From NCBI GenBank assembly GCA_036275915.1, contig DASUCV010000004.1, positions 62,001 to 126,000 on the forward strand: a stretch of 64,000 bases of DNA, in the 5' to 3' direction. Positions within the stretch are counted from its first letter, which is position 1, and each line of letters starts with the position of its first letter. The position numbers were made by a program, and so were the translations under genes. The DNA comes from Candidatus Polarisedimenticolaceae bacterium (GTDB lineage: Bacteria; Acidobacteriota; Polarisedimenticolia; Polarisedimenticolales; DASRJG01). This document shows positions 44,292 to 52,972 of the stretch, piece by piece. The notes beneath the pieces are model-generated. The model ran no database searches and was not told where the DNA came from. It saw nothing but the letters and a program-made list of their open reading frames with translations.

Positions 44292-45359
44292 TCAGGCGCC
44301 TGGATGGGTGAGGAATCGTGTCAGAAGATGCGCGAGATAGTCGACGAGCGCGATCGCACGGGCGTACTCCATCCGCGTCGGGCCGACGATGCCCACCGTG
44401 CCGAGCACGCGATCGCCCGTGCGGTAGCTCGCCGCGACGAACGAGAGATCGGCGAGGCTCGACTCGGGGTTCTCGTGGCCGATGACGACCTGCACCCCTT
44501 CGTCGCCGAGCACACGCTCCAGGAGGTCGACGAGCCGGCCCTTCTGCTCGAGCGTCTTCAGGAGCGACTTCGTGCGGTCGAGGTCGCCGAACTCCGGCGC
44601 GCCGAGGAGGTTCGACGCCCCCTCGACGAGGACGTCCTTCCCGTCGCGCTCGAGCGAGAACGCGTCGGCCCCCAGCTTGAGGAGGCGGGCGCGCAGGCGA
44701 TCGACCTGCGCGCGCTCCTCGGTGATCTCGCGCGCGATCGCCTCGCGGATCTCCGAGAGCGGCTTGCCGCCGAAGCGCACCGACAGCTCGCGCCCCATGA
44801 GGTCGAGGTCGGCCTGATCGAACGGCTCGAAGACGTGGAGGATGCGGTTGTGGACGACCCCCGACCGGTCGATGAGGATCGCCACGACGCGGCGCGGATC
44901 GAGCCCGATGAACTCGAGCCGGTCGACGACGACCCGGCGCATCTCCGGCGTCAGGACGACCCCGACGTGCTGGCTCACCCGCGAGAGCTGGCGCGCGGCT
45001 TCGGCGAGCAGCTCGGGGATCTCCCCGCGCCGGTGCTCGAGCGCGAGGTCGATCTCCTGCGCCTGCCCGGCCTGGAGGCGGGCCTGGCCCATGAGATGGT
45101 CGACGTAGAGCCGGTAAGCGCGATCGGTGGGAACGCGGCCCGCCGACGCGTGCGGCTGGAGGAGGAGTCCCCGTTCCTCGAGATCCGACATCACGTTCCG
45201 GATCGTCGCCGGCGAGAGGTCGAGCCCGGAGCCCTGCGAGAGGGTTCTCGAGCCGACCGGCTCGCCGGTGATCACGTGCGCCTGGATCACCGACTTCAGG
45301 ATCTCGAGCTGGCGCTCCTCGAGCGCGCTCAGGTCCCGCGGGTTCGGGTCCTTGCTCAT
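44292..45359 (-). CDS. hrcA: heat-inducible transcription repressor HrcA
   Basis: 355 residues from ATG 45359, overlapping the prfB stop by 4 bp. N-terminal winged helix (QLEILKSVIQAHVITGEPVGSRTL, LSPATIRNVMSDLEERGLL) followed by QPHASAGRVPTDRAYRLYVD and the C-terminal domain with VGIVGPTRMEYARAIALVDYLA. HrcA binds CIRCE operators and is kept active by GroEL. I see no CIRCE inverted repeat anywhere near this operon, so its targets are probably elsewhere. Confidence 0.96.
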   Translation of the reverse strand: MSKDPNPRDLSALEERQLEILKSVIQAHVITGEPVGSRTLSQGSGLDLSPATIRNVMSDLEERGLLLQPHASAGRVPTDRAYRLYVDHLMGQARLQAGQAQEIDLALEHRRGEIPELLAEAARQLSRVSQHVGVVLTPEMRRVVVDRLEFIGLDPRRVVAILIDRSGVVHNRILHVFEPFDQADLDLMGRELSVRFGGKPLSEIREAIAREITEERAQVDRLRARLLKLGADAFSLERDGKDVLVEGASNLLGAPEFGDLDRTKSLLKTLEQKGRLVDLLERVLGDEGVQVVIGHENPESSLADLSFVAASYRTGDRVLGTVGIVGPTRMEYARAIALVDYLAHLLTRFLTHPGA

Positions 45360-46490
45360 GCCGGGCTCGCGCCGCGCGTCAGGCTCGCCTCGCGGCCGCT
45401 CGTGAGGAACGCGCGGATGAAGCCGTCCAGGTCGCCGTTCAGAACGCGATCGGCGTCTCCCATCTCGTGGCCGGTCCTGTGGTCCTTGACGAGCCGGTAG
45501 GGCGCCAGGACGTACGAGCGGATCTGGCTCCCCCACTCGATCTTCTTCTTGTCGCCGACTTCCTGCGCCATCTTCGCTTCGGCGGCCTCGCGCGCACGGT
45601 CGGCGAGCTTCGCCTTGAGGATCCCCATGGCGACGTCGCGGTTCCGGTGCTGGGAGCGCTCGTTCTGGCAGGTGACGACGATGTTCGTGGGGAGGTGCGT
45701 GATGCGAACCGCCGAGTCGGTGACGTTGACGTGCTGGCCGCCGGCGCCCGACGACCGGTACGTGTCGATGCGGAGGTCCTTGTCCTCGATGACGATGTCG
45801 ACGTCGTCCTTCACCTCGGGGATGACGTCGACCGACGCGAACGACGTGTGGCGCCGCGCCTGGGCGTCGAACGGCGAGATGCGCACGAGGCGGTGCACCC
45901 CGCGCTCCGCCTTGAGGTATCCGTATGCGTTGGGACCCTCGACGCCGATCGTGACGCTCTTGATCCCCGCCTCTTCGCCGGCCTGCCAGTCGAGCGTCTG
46001 GACCTTGAACCCTTTCCGCTCGGCCCAGCGTGTGTACATCCGGTAGAGCATCTCGGCCCAGTCCTGCGACTCGGTGCCGCCGGCGCCCGGGTGGATCTCG
46101 ACGATCGCCGCCGAGGCGTCGTGCTCGCCGGAGAGGAGCGTCCCCAGCTCCGTCTCCTCGACCCGGCCGGCGAGAGCGGCGACGGCGGCCTCGAGGTCCG
46201 TCCCGACGTCCTCGCCCTCGCGCGCCAGCTCGTGCATCGTGCGGGCGTCGTCGAGCAGTCCGCCGAGGACACTTGCAGTCTCGATGCTCTCGGTCAGGCG
46301 GGAGCGCCGCTGCTGGAGCGTTTTCGCCCGGTCGGGATCGCTCCAGACTTCCGGGAGGCTCAGGTCGCGCTCGACGGATTCGAGCTCGGCGTGCTTCCGG
46401 TCGACATCAAAGGAACCTCCGGAGCGACTCGACTTTTTCGGCGAGCTGCTCGATATGGGCACCGAGGTCCTGAAGGTCCGGAGCGCGCAC
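45356..46490 (-). CDS. prfB: peptide chain release factor 2, with programmed +1 frameshift
   Basis: RF2 of 377 residues made from two frames: 46490-46410, then 46408-45356. The first segment ends ...VESLRRFL followed by an in-frame TGA (46409-46407); skipping one base continues as DVDRKHAELES. The slippery CTT TGA and the CGGAGG just before it match the classic prfB autoregulatory frameshift. RISPFDAQARRHTSF has the SPF tripeptide of RF2, and GAGGQHVN the GGQ catalytic motif. RF2 reads UGA/UAA. The start GTG 46490 follows GGAGGGG; GTG 46502 in the same frame is possible. hrcA overlaps the stop by 4 bp. Confidence 0.95.
46407..46412 (-). promoter_or_regulatory. prfB programmed frameshift site
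   Basis: CTTTGA on the minus strand, with internal Shine-Dalgarno-like CGGAGG ending 3 bases upstream, as in E. coli prfB (AGGGGGTATCTTTGA). Low RF2 favours +1 slippage at CTT and thus more RF2. Confidence 0.9.
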
Positions 46491-46510
46491 GATCCCCTCC
46501 ACAGGCTCGA

Positions 46511-46538
46511 AATTTAGGACTCACCCGGGCTCAGGCAA
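46511..46538 (-). promoter_or_regulatory. sigma-70 promoter of the prfB-hrcA-grpE-dnaK-dnaJ group
   Basis: TTGCCT (46538-46533), 16-base spacer, TAAATT (46516-46511) on the minus strand. The start near 46504 leaves a leader of about 14 bases containing GGAGGGG before GTG 46490. Confidence 0.5.
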
Positions 46539-46585
46539 GTCCGCACCGAAAAATAGCATAGGGCCGTGGGTCCGGAGGGTGCGGC

Positions 46586-47152
46586 CTAGCCCCCCACCTT
46601 CACGACCCATGTGCTGTTTTGACCGTCGCGGTGGAGCTTTTCCGCTCCGGCATCGGCCAGATCCTTCGTCGCGTAGCCGCCCACACGGACCTTGTAGAGG
46701 CTGCCCGAGCGCCCCTCGGCCACGGCGTCGGCGCGGACCGGATAGCCGAGCCCGCGCAGGGTGCGCACGACTTCCTGCGCCGCCTGCTGGTCGCGGCCGA
46801 CGAAGACCTGGACGTACCACGACCCCGGCGTCGCGCTCGCGACGGGAGCGGGCACCGGTGCCGTCGGCTGGAGCTGGGCCTCGCGCTTCGGCTCCGCTTC
46901 CTTGCCAGGACCCGTCGTCGTGTCGAAAAAGGTCGGCTTCTCCGCCGCCTCGGCCGGCTCGGACTCGACGTTGCCGAGCGGGTCCGCGGACGCCGAGGCC
47001 GCGCGGGTGGGCGCGTTCCACCTCTCGACGGTGCGTCCGAGCGTGAACGCGCCGTAGAGGAGGGCGAGGAGCACGCCGCCGGCGACGAACAGGGTCAGCC
47101 CTTCGAGGCGCAGCTCGCGGGGCTCGTCCCTTCCCCCACCCTCAGGCGCCAT
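46586..47152 (-). CDS. membrane-anchored SPOR-domain protein
   Basis: 188 residues from ATG 47152. One membrane helix (residues ~20-42, LTLFVAGGVLLALLYGAFTLG), a Pro/Glu-rich linker, and a C-terminal SPOR domain (SWYVQVFVGRDQQAAQEVVRTLRGLGYPV... LYKVRVGGYATKDLADAGAEKL). SPOR domains bind denuded septal peptidoglycan, pointing to a cell-division or cell-wall role. It overlaps the end of the GGDEF gene by 11 bp, so it belongs to the NfeD-slipin-GGDEF operon. Confidence 0.88.
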   Translation of the reverse strand: MAPEGGGRDEPRELRLEGLTLFVAGGVLLALLYGAFTLGRTVERWNAPTRAASASADPLGNVESEPAEAAEKPTFFDTTTGPGKEAEPKREAQLQPTAPVPAPVASATPGSWYVQVFVGRDQQAAQEVVRTLRGLGYPVRADAVAEGRSGSLYKVRVGGYATKDLADAGAEKLHRDGQNSTWVVKVGG

Positions 47153-48176
47153 CGGGGTCACGCTTGCGCTCGGCGGTGGCGATGCCGTTCTTCGTCGTCG
47201 ACTTGATCGTCTGCATCGCGCGGTCGGCCCTGAGGACCAGCTCCTCCTTCGTCCGCGCGTGGAGCGGGAACGACGCGATGCCGAACGACGCGGTCATCGG
47301 CTCGCCGCGGGCGGAGCGCAGGCCGACGAGGAACGGCCGGCCGCAGATCGCCTCGCGCACGCGCTCGGCGACCTCCATCGCCCCGTGCCACTCCGTCTCG
47401 GGGAGCACGATGCAGAACTCGTCGCCGCCGAACCGGAAGAGCTTGTCGAATTTCCGGATCTTGCCGCGCACGCGCTCCGAGACCTCGAGGAGCGTCCTGC
47501 TCCCCGCGGCGTGGCCCAGGCGCGTGTTGACGTCCTTCAGGTTGTCCATGTCGAAGAAGATGAGCGACATCGGCGCCTTGAAACGGTTCGCGCGCGCCAT
47601 TTCCTCGAGGATGAACTCTTCGAAGTATCGGCGGTTGAAGCAGGAGGCGGTGTCGTCCTTGATCGTCAGCTCGCGGATGGCGCGCACCTGCATCGCGTTC
47701 GTGATCGCCGGGCGCACGCGGATCGCGAGGTCGGTGAGCGCTGCGGCGACGTCGCGCGCCGGGTCGAGGAGCACGACCGCGGCAACCGCCTCGTCGTTCC
47801 GTCCGCGGAGCGGCACGGCGAGTGCGCGCACGCCGTCGGCAGCGAGCGGGAACGCGCCCTCGGCCCAGTCCGAAGCGGCGCGCAGGCGCACCGCGTGACG
47901 GAGGCTGTCGAGGCGCGGATCGCCCGACGCGAGGCTGGCGGCCACCGGTGCCAATGCGACACCCTCCGGGTCGGGTCCGAAGGCGACGCCTTCCTTCGCG
48001 GCGGCCCACCCTCGCGCGGCGTCGAGGAACACGGCGAGCTGCTGCTCCAGCTCGAGGCACTCCGCCACCGCGAGCGCGCACTCGAGCGGCGACGGCTCGA
48101 GCGCCGCGGGCACCGCGCGCGCCGTCTTGGGCTCGCGGGCGGCCTTCACCCCCGCACCGCTGCGCCGCTCGCTCAT
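47142..48176 (-). CDS. diguanylate cyclase (GGDEF) with GAF-like N-terminus
   Basis: 344 residues from ATG 48176, overlapping the slipin stop by 4 bp. The C-terminal domain has [38 protein letters not shown] and the intact active site [17 protein letters not shown] five residues before GGDEF fits the inhibitory RxxD site, so it should be a product-inhibited c-di-GMP synthase. The N-terminal ~170 residues look like a divergent GAF sensor. No membrane helix is seen; it is cytoplasmic but tied by its operon to membrane proteins. Confidence 0.9.
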   Translation of the reverse strand: MSERRSGAGVKAAREPKTARAVPAALEPSPLECALAVAECLELEQQLAVFLDAARGWAAAKEGVAFGPDPEGVALAPVAASLASGDPRLDSLRHAVRLRAASDWAEGAFPLAADGVRALAVPLRGRNDEAVAAVVLLDPARDVAAALTDLAIRVRPAITNAMQVRAIRELTIKDDTASCFNRRYFEEFILEEMARANRFKAPMSLIFFDMDNLKDVNTRLGHAAGSRTLLEVSERVRGKIRKFDKLFRFGGDEFCIVLPETEWHGAMEVAERVREAICGRPFLVGLRSARGEPMTASFGIASFPLHARTKEELVLRADRAMQTIKSTTKNGIATAERKRDPDGA

Positions 48177-48931
48177 TTGTCCCCGAGGAACGGCCGAATG
48201 AGATCGATCGGCAGCGGGAAGACGAGCGTGGAGTTCTTCTCGGACGCGACCTCGGTCAATGTCTGGAGGTAGCGGAGCTGCAAGGTGACCGGGTTGCGTC
48301 CCAGCTCCTCCGCGGCGGCGGCGAGCGCGGTCGCCGCCTGCCGCTCGCCGTCGGCGTGGATGATCTTGGCGCGCTTCTCGCGCTCGGCCTCCGCCTGCTT
48401 CGCCATGGCGCGCTGCATCTCGCTCGGAAGGTCGACGTGCTTGACCTCGACCGCCGACACCTTGATCCCCCACGGATCGGTGTGCTTGTCGAGGATCGTC
48501 TGCAATTGCTGGTTGAGCCTGTCACGCTCCGAGAGCAGCGTGTCGAGCTCCACCTGGCCGAGGACCGAGCGGAGCGTCGTCTGCGAGAGCTGGCTCGTTG
48601 CGTAATGGAAGTTCTCGACGTCCACGACCGCCCGGCGCGGGTTCATCACCCTGTAGTACACCACCGCGTTGACCTTCACCGAGACGTTGTCGCGCGTGAT
48701 GATGTCCTGGGGCGGCACGTCGTGGACGACCGTGCGCAGGGAGATCCGCACCATCCGATCCGCGATCGGGATCAGAAAGAAGATGCCGGGCCCGTAGTCC
48801 ATCGGCCTCAGGCGTCCGAGCCGGAACACGACGCCGCGCTCGTACTCGGGCAGGATCTTGACCGAGTTCGCCACGAAGAAGGCGACGACGACGACGGCGA
48901 CGATGAGTCCCGCGGAGAAGTGCTCGATCAT
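48173..48931 (-). CDS. slipin / stomatin-like SPFH membrane protein
   Basis: 252 residues. One N-terminal membrane helix ([17 protein letters not shown]), then an SPFH domain: [59 protein letters not shown] and [23 protein letters not shown]. Slipins form oligomers in ordered membrane patches and are typically partnered with NfeD proteases, here 18 bp upstream on the same strand. Confidence 0.93.
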   Translation of the reverse strand: MIEHFSAGLIVAVVVVAFFVANSVKILPEYERGVVFRLGRLRPMDYGPGIFFLIPIADRMVRISLRTVVHDVPPQDIITRDNVSVKVNAVVYYRVMNPRRAVVDVENFHYATSQLSQTTLRSVLGQVELDTLLSERDRLNQQLQTILDKHTDPWGIKVSAVEVKHVDLPSEMQRAMAKQAEAEREKRAKIIHADGERQAATALAAAAEELGRNPVTLQLRYLQTLTEVASEKNSTLVFPLPIDLIRPFLGDK

Positions 48932-48949
48932 GCGTCCCCCGTTTTCCGA

Positions 48950-50242
48950 TCAGACCTTGGCGTCGACTGATTCGACGTCGACGACGAGATCGTGCACGCC
49001 GACGACGCGCACGCGCGCCCCGGCGGGCAGAGGCCCCGACATTCCCTTCGCCTGCCAGATCTCGCCGTGGACGAACACGGTCCCCTCCGGCTCGAGCGGA
49101 TGCTGCACGACCCCGATCTCCCCGCGCAAGCCCTCCACGCCGGTCGCCAGAGGCGTGCGGCGGGCCTTCACCGCGAGCCGCGTCGCGCCGAAGCAGATTG
49201 CCGCGAGCGTCAGGCTTCCGGGAAGGACGACGGCGAGCGGTGGACGGAGATCGCCGCCGGACCCTGGAAAGAGCAGGACCGATCCGAGCACGACGGCGAC
49301 GGTGCCGAGCGCCGCGAGCAAGCCGTGCGACGCGATCTTGAGCTCCAGGACGAAGAGGACGAGCCCCGCGAGCACGAGGCCGATCCCGACGACGGACACC
49401 GGAATGTTCCTCGCCCCGACCGCGAAGAGTATGAGAGCGAGGACGCCGACGAGCCCGGGAACCCAAGCGCCGGGGTGGTTGAACTCCGCGTAGAGCCCGG
49501 CGAGTCCGATGATGAAGAGAAGGAACGCCACGGTCGGGTTCGCGAGGAACTCCAGAGCGTTGTCGGAGCCGGTCCTCGGCTTCTCGATCACCTCCGGCGA
49601 GGCGAGCGCCAGGGTCACGGTCGTCCCGTCGAACCGCTTCACGACGCGGCCGTCGAGCTGCTTCAAGAGGTCGGCCCGGTCCTTCGCGACGAGATCGACG
49701 ATCTTTCCGGCGACCGCGGCACGGTCGGTGAACGATTCGGCGGAGACGACCGCCTTCTCGCAGCTCACCGGGTCGCGGCCGCGGTGCTCGGCGATCGAGC
49801 GCGCGAGCGCGGCGAGGTCGTTCGTCATCTTCTTGAGGAGGACGTCCCCCTCGTCGCTCTTCCCCATGCCGTAGATGACCGCCGCGGCGCCGGTGCGCGT
49901 CCCCGGCGCCATCGCGGCGACGTCGGCGGCGATCAAGAGGTAGAAGCCCCCCGACGCCGCGCGCGCGCCGGACGGCCCGACCCACACCGCGATCGGGACC
50001 TTCGACGCGAGCATCCGCTTGACGACGTCCTCGGTCGCGTCGACCTCCCCACCGGGCGTGTCCATCTCGATGAGGACGAGCGCGTCCCCGTTCGCCTCCG
50101 CGGCGTCGATCGCATCCGTGATGCGGCGCGCCGACGCATGGGTGATCTCGGTGTCGAACGTGACCAGCCGCACCGAGGGTGCGGCCGCCCGAGCGGAGAC
50201 CCCGAGACACACCGCCAACAGGAGGCCGGCGAGGCGGGACAT
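48950..50242 (-). CDS. NfeD-family membrane serine protease (1b type)
   Basis: 430 residues. A signal peptide (MSRLAGLLLAVCLGVSARA) precedes a ClpP-like protease domain (VLIEMDTPGGEVDAT, PSGARAASGGFYLL with the likely nucleophile Ser, MGKSDEGDVLLKKM with the likely catalytic Lys). Four or so membrane helices follow (about 235-345), then a C-terminal OB-fold (GEIGVVQHPLEPEGTVFVHGEIW). The family cleaves the hydrophobic tail of stomatin partners. First gene of the NfeD-slipin-GGDEF-SPOR group. Confidence 0.93.
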   Translation of the reverse strand: MSRLAGLLLAVCLGVSARAAAPSVRLVTFDTEITHASARRITDAIDAAEANGDALVLIEMDTPGGEVDATEDVVKRMLASKVPIAVWVGPSGARAASGGFYLLIAADVAAMAPGTRTGAAAVIYGMGKSDEGDVLLKKMTNDLAALARSIAEHRGRDPVSCEKAVVSAESFTDRAAVAGKIVDLVAKDRADLLKQLDGRVVKRFDGTTVTLALASPEVIEKPRTGSDNALEFLANPTVAFLLFIIGLAGLYAEFNHPGAWVPGLVGVLALILFAVGARNIPVSVVGIGLVLAGLVLFVLELKIASHGLLAALGTVAVVLGSVLLFPGSGGDLRPPLAVVLPGSLTLAAICFGATRLAVKARRTPLATGVEGLRGEIGVVQHPLEPEGTVFVHGEIWQAKGMSGPLPAGARVRVVGVHDLVVDVESVDAKV

Positions 50243-50276
50243 ACGGATCGAGTATAGGTGCCGCGAAACGGCAGGG

Positions 50277-52469
50277 TCAAGGAAGGGCGCGAAGTGCCTC
50301 CCGCGCCTTCGTGAATCCCGGATCGAGGGCGAGCGCGCGCTCGTACGCGCGGCGCGCTCCCTCCGTGTCGCCGCGCTTGGCCGCGACCACGCCCAGATAG
50401 TAGACCGGCCTCGGGTCGCCCGGCGCTGCCGCGGCGCCGCGGGTGAAGGCGTCGGCGGCCGCGTCGAACGCGCCGGCCTTGAGCGCCGTCACCCCGAGCT
50501 TCCCCAGGAGCTCGACGCCGGGGTGCGGGGCCAGATCGACGAGCACCGCATAGCACGCCGCGGCGCGCGCGGCGTCGCCGCTCGCCGCGAGCAGCGCGGC
50601 GGCGTCCGGGAGCACCTCGGGGTCGCCGGCCCTCGCGTCGGCGAGCGCCTTCGCGGCCGCGAGGCGCGCCGCGTCGTCGCCGGACGCGGTGGCGAGCGCG
50701 AAGCGGGCCGCGAGCGCCATGCCGTTCCGCGGATCGCGGCGCAGCGCCGCGTCGAGGAGCGTCGACGCCTCGTCGAGCCGCTTCTCGGCCACGAGGAGGC
50801 GCGCGAGATCGACCGCGGCCGCGTCGCCCGACGGCTCCTCGGCGAGGATCGCCCGGTAGAGCTTCTCCGCCTCCGGGAGCTTCCCGGAGAGACGCGCGGC
50901 ACCGGCCTCCAGGCCCTTCGCCTTGAGGACGAGCGCCCGCGGCGCGTCGCGATCCGCCTCGGCCGCGGCGACCGCCTGCGCGGCCTCGTCTTCGGCCTCC
51001 TTGGCATCGCCGAGTGCGAGGAGCGCCATGACCGCCGTGGTGCGCGCCTGATGGTTCGCGGGGTTCTTGGCGACGATCGCGCGGGCGCCGTCCAGGGCGC
51101 CCCGCGCGTTCCCCGCGTCGAGCGCCTCGCGCGCCGCGTCGAGCGCACGCAGCTCCAGGAGGCCGTCCTTCGGATCGATCAGCCGCCCTCCGCTGCCGCC
51201 GCCGGGCCCCTGGAGGTACCCCAGCGAGCGGAGCCGCGCCTCCTCGTCGGGATCGAGGTCGCGCCGCGCCGACTCCCCCGCGGGGGGGAATCCGGCGACC
51301 CACGCGTCGAGACGATCCGCGAGAGCGCGCGTGCGCGACGCCTCCCCTTGAGAAAGGTCGCGCGCCTCGCCGGGATCCTGCGCGAGGTCGTACAGCTCGG
51401 GGCGTGGAGCGCGGATGTACTTGAAGCGCGCGTCCCGGAGCATGCGGAGATCGCTCCACCCGAACTCGAGGCGCGGCATCATCGTCTCCGCGTGAGCGAC
51501 GGCGTCGTGGCCGTCGTTCTTCCCGTCGATCCGCGTTCTCAGGCTCCGGCCCTCGGCGCGTGCGAGCGGCGGGAGCCCGAGATAGTCGACGAGCGTCGGC
51601 GCCAGCGCGGCCAGCTCGACGGGGCCCGCGATCTTTCCGCCGCGCGGCACGAGGCCCGGAGCCCGCAGCAGGAACGGCACGTGCAGCGCACCCTGGTAGA
51701 GGAGAAGCCCGTGCGTGGCCTCGCCGTGCTCGCCGAGGCTCTCGCCGTGATCGCCCACGATGGCGAGGACGGCGCGATCGAGGACGCCCGACGACCGAAG
51801 CCGCGCGACGAGATCGCCGAGGCAGGCGTCGACGTAGGAGATCTCTCGGTCGTAGCCCGTTCCCGCGAGCGTGCGCCCGGGGCGCTCGGGTGGCGCGTAG
51901 GGGGCGTGCGGGTCGTAGTAGTGGACCCAGAGGAAGAACCGTTTCCCGGCATGGGCGTCGAGCCACGGCAGCACGTGCGCGTTGACCTCGTCCGCCGTCC
52001 GCTGCGCCTCGAAGACCTGGTCACGGCCGCCGGCGAAGCGGTTCACGTCGACGTCGTCGTAGACGTCGAACCCCTGCTCCGTCCCGAACCCGCGGTTCAG
52101 GACGTACGCGCCGACGAACGCTGCGGTCGTGAAGCCGGCGGCACGGAGGTGCTCCGCGAGCGTCTCCTCCTCGTCGCGCAGGCGGTAGATCCCGTTGTGG
52201 CGCACGCCGTGGCCGTCGGGGTAGCGGCCGGTCAAGATCGTCGCGTGCGACGGGAGCGTGAGCGGCACCTGGCTCGTCGCGTCGAGCGCGATCGTCCCCT
52301 CGGCGGCGAGCCGGTCGAGCACCGGCGTCGGCACCGCCTTCCCGCCGAACGCCCCGATTCGATCCGCGCGCGTCGTGTCGAGCGTGACGAGGATCAGCGA
52401 GAGATCGTCACGTGGCTTGGGCGCACAGGCGGCGAGCAGGGCCACGCCGAGGACGAACAGGAGCCGCAC
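50277..52469 (-). CDS. sulfatase-fold (alkaline phosphatase superfamily) lipoprotein with TPR tail, third copy
   Basis: 730 residues from GTG 52469, two bases after the coaD stop. The lipobox LAAC marks the lipidated Cys at 15. Motifs: ILVTLDTTRADRIGAFGG, LAIVGDHGESLGEHGEATHG and at the nucleophile site SQVPLTLPSHATILTG, without the C-x-P-x-R of sulfatases. The last ~330 residues are TPRs rich in Ala/Asp (DAALRRDPRNGMALAARFAL). It closes the recN-coaD operon. Substrate unknown; an envelope phosphoester or phospho-sugar is a possibility. Confidence 0.84.
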   Translation of the reverse strand: MRLLFVLGVALLAACAPKPRDDLSLILVTLDTTRADRIGAFGGKAVPTPVLDRLAAEGTIALDATSQVPLTLPSHATILTGRYPDGHGVRHNGIYRLRDEEETLAEHLRAAGFTTAAFVGAYVLNRGFGTEQGFDVYDDVDVNRFAGGRDQVFEAQRTADEVNAHVLPWLDAHAGKRFFLWVHYYDPHAPYAPPERPGRTLAGTGYDREISYVDACLGDLVARLRSSGVLDRAVLAIVGDHGESLGEHGEATHGLLLYQGALHVPFLLRAPGLVPRGGKIAGPVELAALAPTLVDYLGLPPLARAEGRSLRTRIDGKNDGHDAVAHAETMMPRLEFGWSDLRMLRDARFKYIRAPRPELYDLAQDPGEARDLSQGEASRTRALADRLDAWVAGFPPAGESARRDLDPDEEARLRSLGYLQGPGGGSGGRLIDPKDGLLELRALDAAREALDAGNARGALDGARAIVAKNPANHQARTTAVMALLALGDAKEAEDEAAQAVAAAEADRDAPRALVLKAKGLEAGAARLSGKLPEAEKLYRAILAEEPSGDAAAVDLARLLVAEKRLDEASTLLDAALRRDPRNGMALAARFALATASGDDAARLAAAKALADARAGDPEVLPDAAALLAASGDAARAAACYAVLVDLAPHPGVELLGKLGVTALKAGAFDAAADAFTRGAAAAPGDPRPVYYLGVVAAKRGDTEGARRAYERALALDPGFTKAREALRALP

Positions 52470-52471
52470 GG

Positions 52472-52972
52472 TCAACGACGGACGTTCCGCCCGAACTTCG
52501 CGTCGAGCGCCCGCGCGACGCTCGCCGGCACGAGGCCGGAGACGTCGCCGCCGAGGCGCGCGACCTCGCGGACCAGCCGGCTCGAGACGTAGGAGAACGC
52601 CTCGCTCGGCATGAGGAACGCGGTCTCGAGCTCGGGCGCGAGGCGCCGGTTCATCATCGCCATCTGGAGCTCGTACTCGAAGTCGGACATCGCGCGGAGG
52701 CCGCGCAGGATGAGATGCGCGCCGCGCTGCTTCGCGTAGTCGACGAGCAAGCCGTCGAAGCTGTCGACGACGACGTCGTCCCACGACGCGACCGCTTCCC
52801 GGAGGAGCGCGATCCGGTCCTCGACGGAGAAGAGCGGCTGCTTGTCCTCGTTCCTCAGGATCGCGAGCACGAGCTTGTCGACGTGCTTGCGGCCCCGCTC
52901 GACGAGGTCCAGGTGGCCGAACGTCACCGGGTCGAACGTGCCGGGGTAGATGCCGATGCGCATGCCGCTCAT
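52472..52972 (-). CDS. coaD: phosphopantetheine adenylyltransferase
   Basis: 166 residues from ATG 52972, which overlaps the recN stop by 4 bp; MRIG at 52963 would also match the family. The nucleotidyltransferase signature YPGTFDPVTFGHLDLVERG, LRGLRAMSDFEYELQMAMMNR and the C-terminal YVSSRLVREVARLGGDVSGLVP are all present. It makes dephospho-CoA from 4'-phosphopantetheine and ATP. Confidence 0.95.
   Translation of the reverse strand: MSGMRIGIYPGTFDPVTFGHLDLVERGRKHVDKLVLAILRNEDKQPLFSVEDRIALLREAVASWDDVVVDSFDGLLVDYAKQRGAHLILRGLRAMSDFEYELQMAMMNRRLAPELETAFLMPSEAFSYVSSRLVREVARLGGDVSGLVPASVARALDAKFGRNVRR

Noticed and set aside
46540-46585. CCGCACC...GGTGCGG inverted repeat after the SPOR gene as a terminator
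   Set aside because: The loop would exceed 30 bases and there is no T-run directly after the second arm.
46521-47021. Minus-strand frame of 166 codons between prfB and the SPOR gene
   Set aside because: It lies over the SPOR gene in another frame, is Arg/Gly-rich with no domain, and the SPOR frame has clear motifs.
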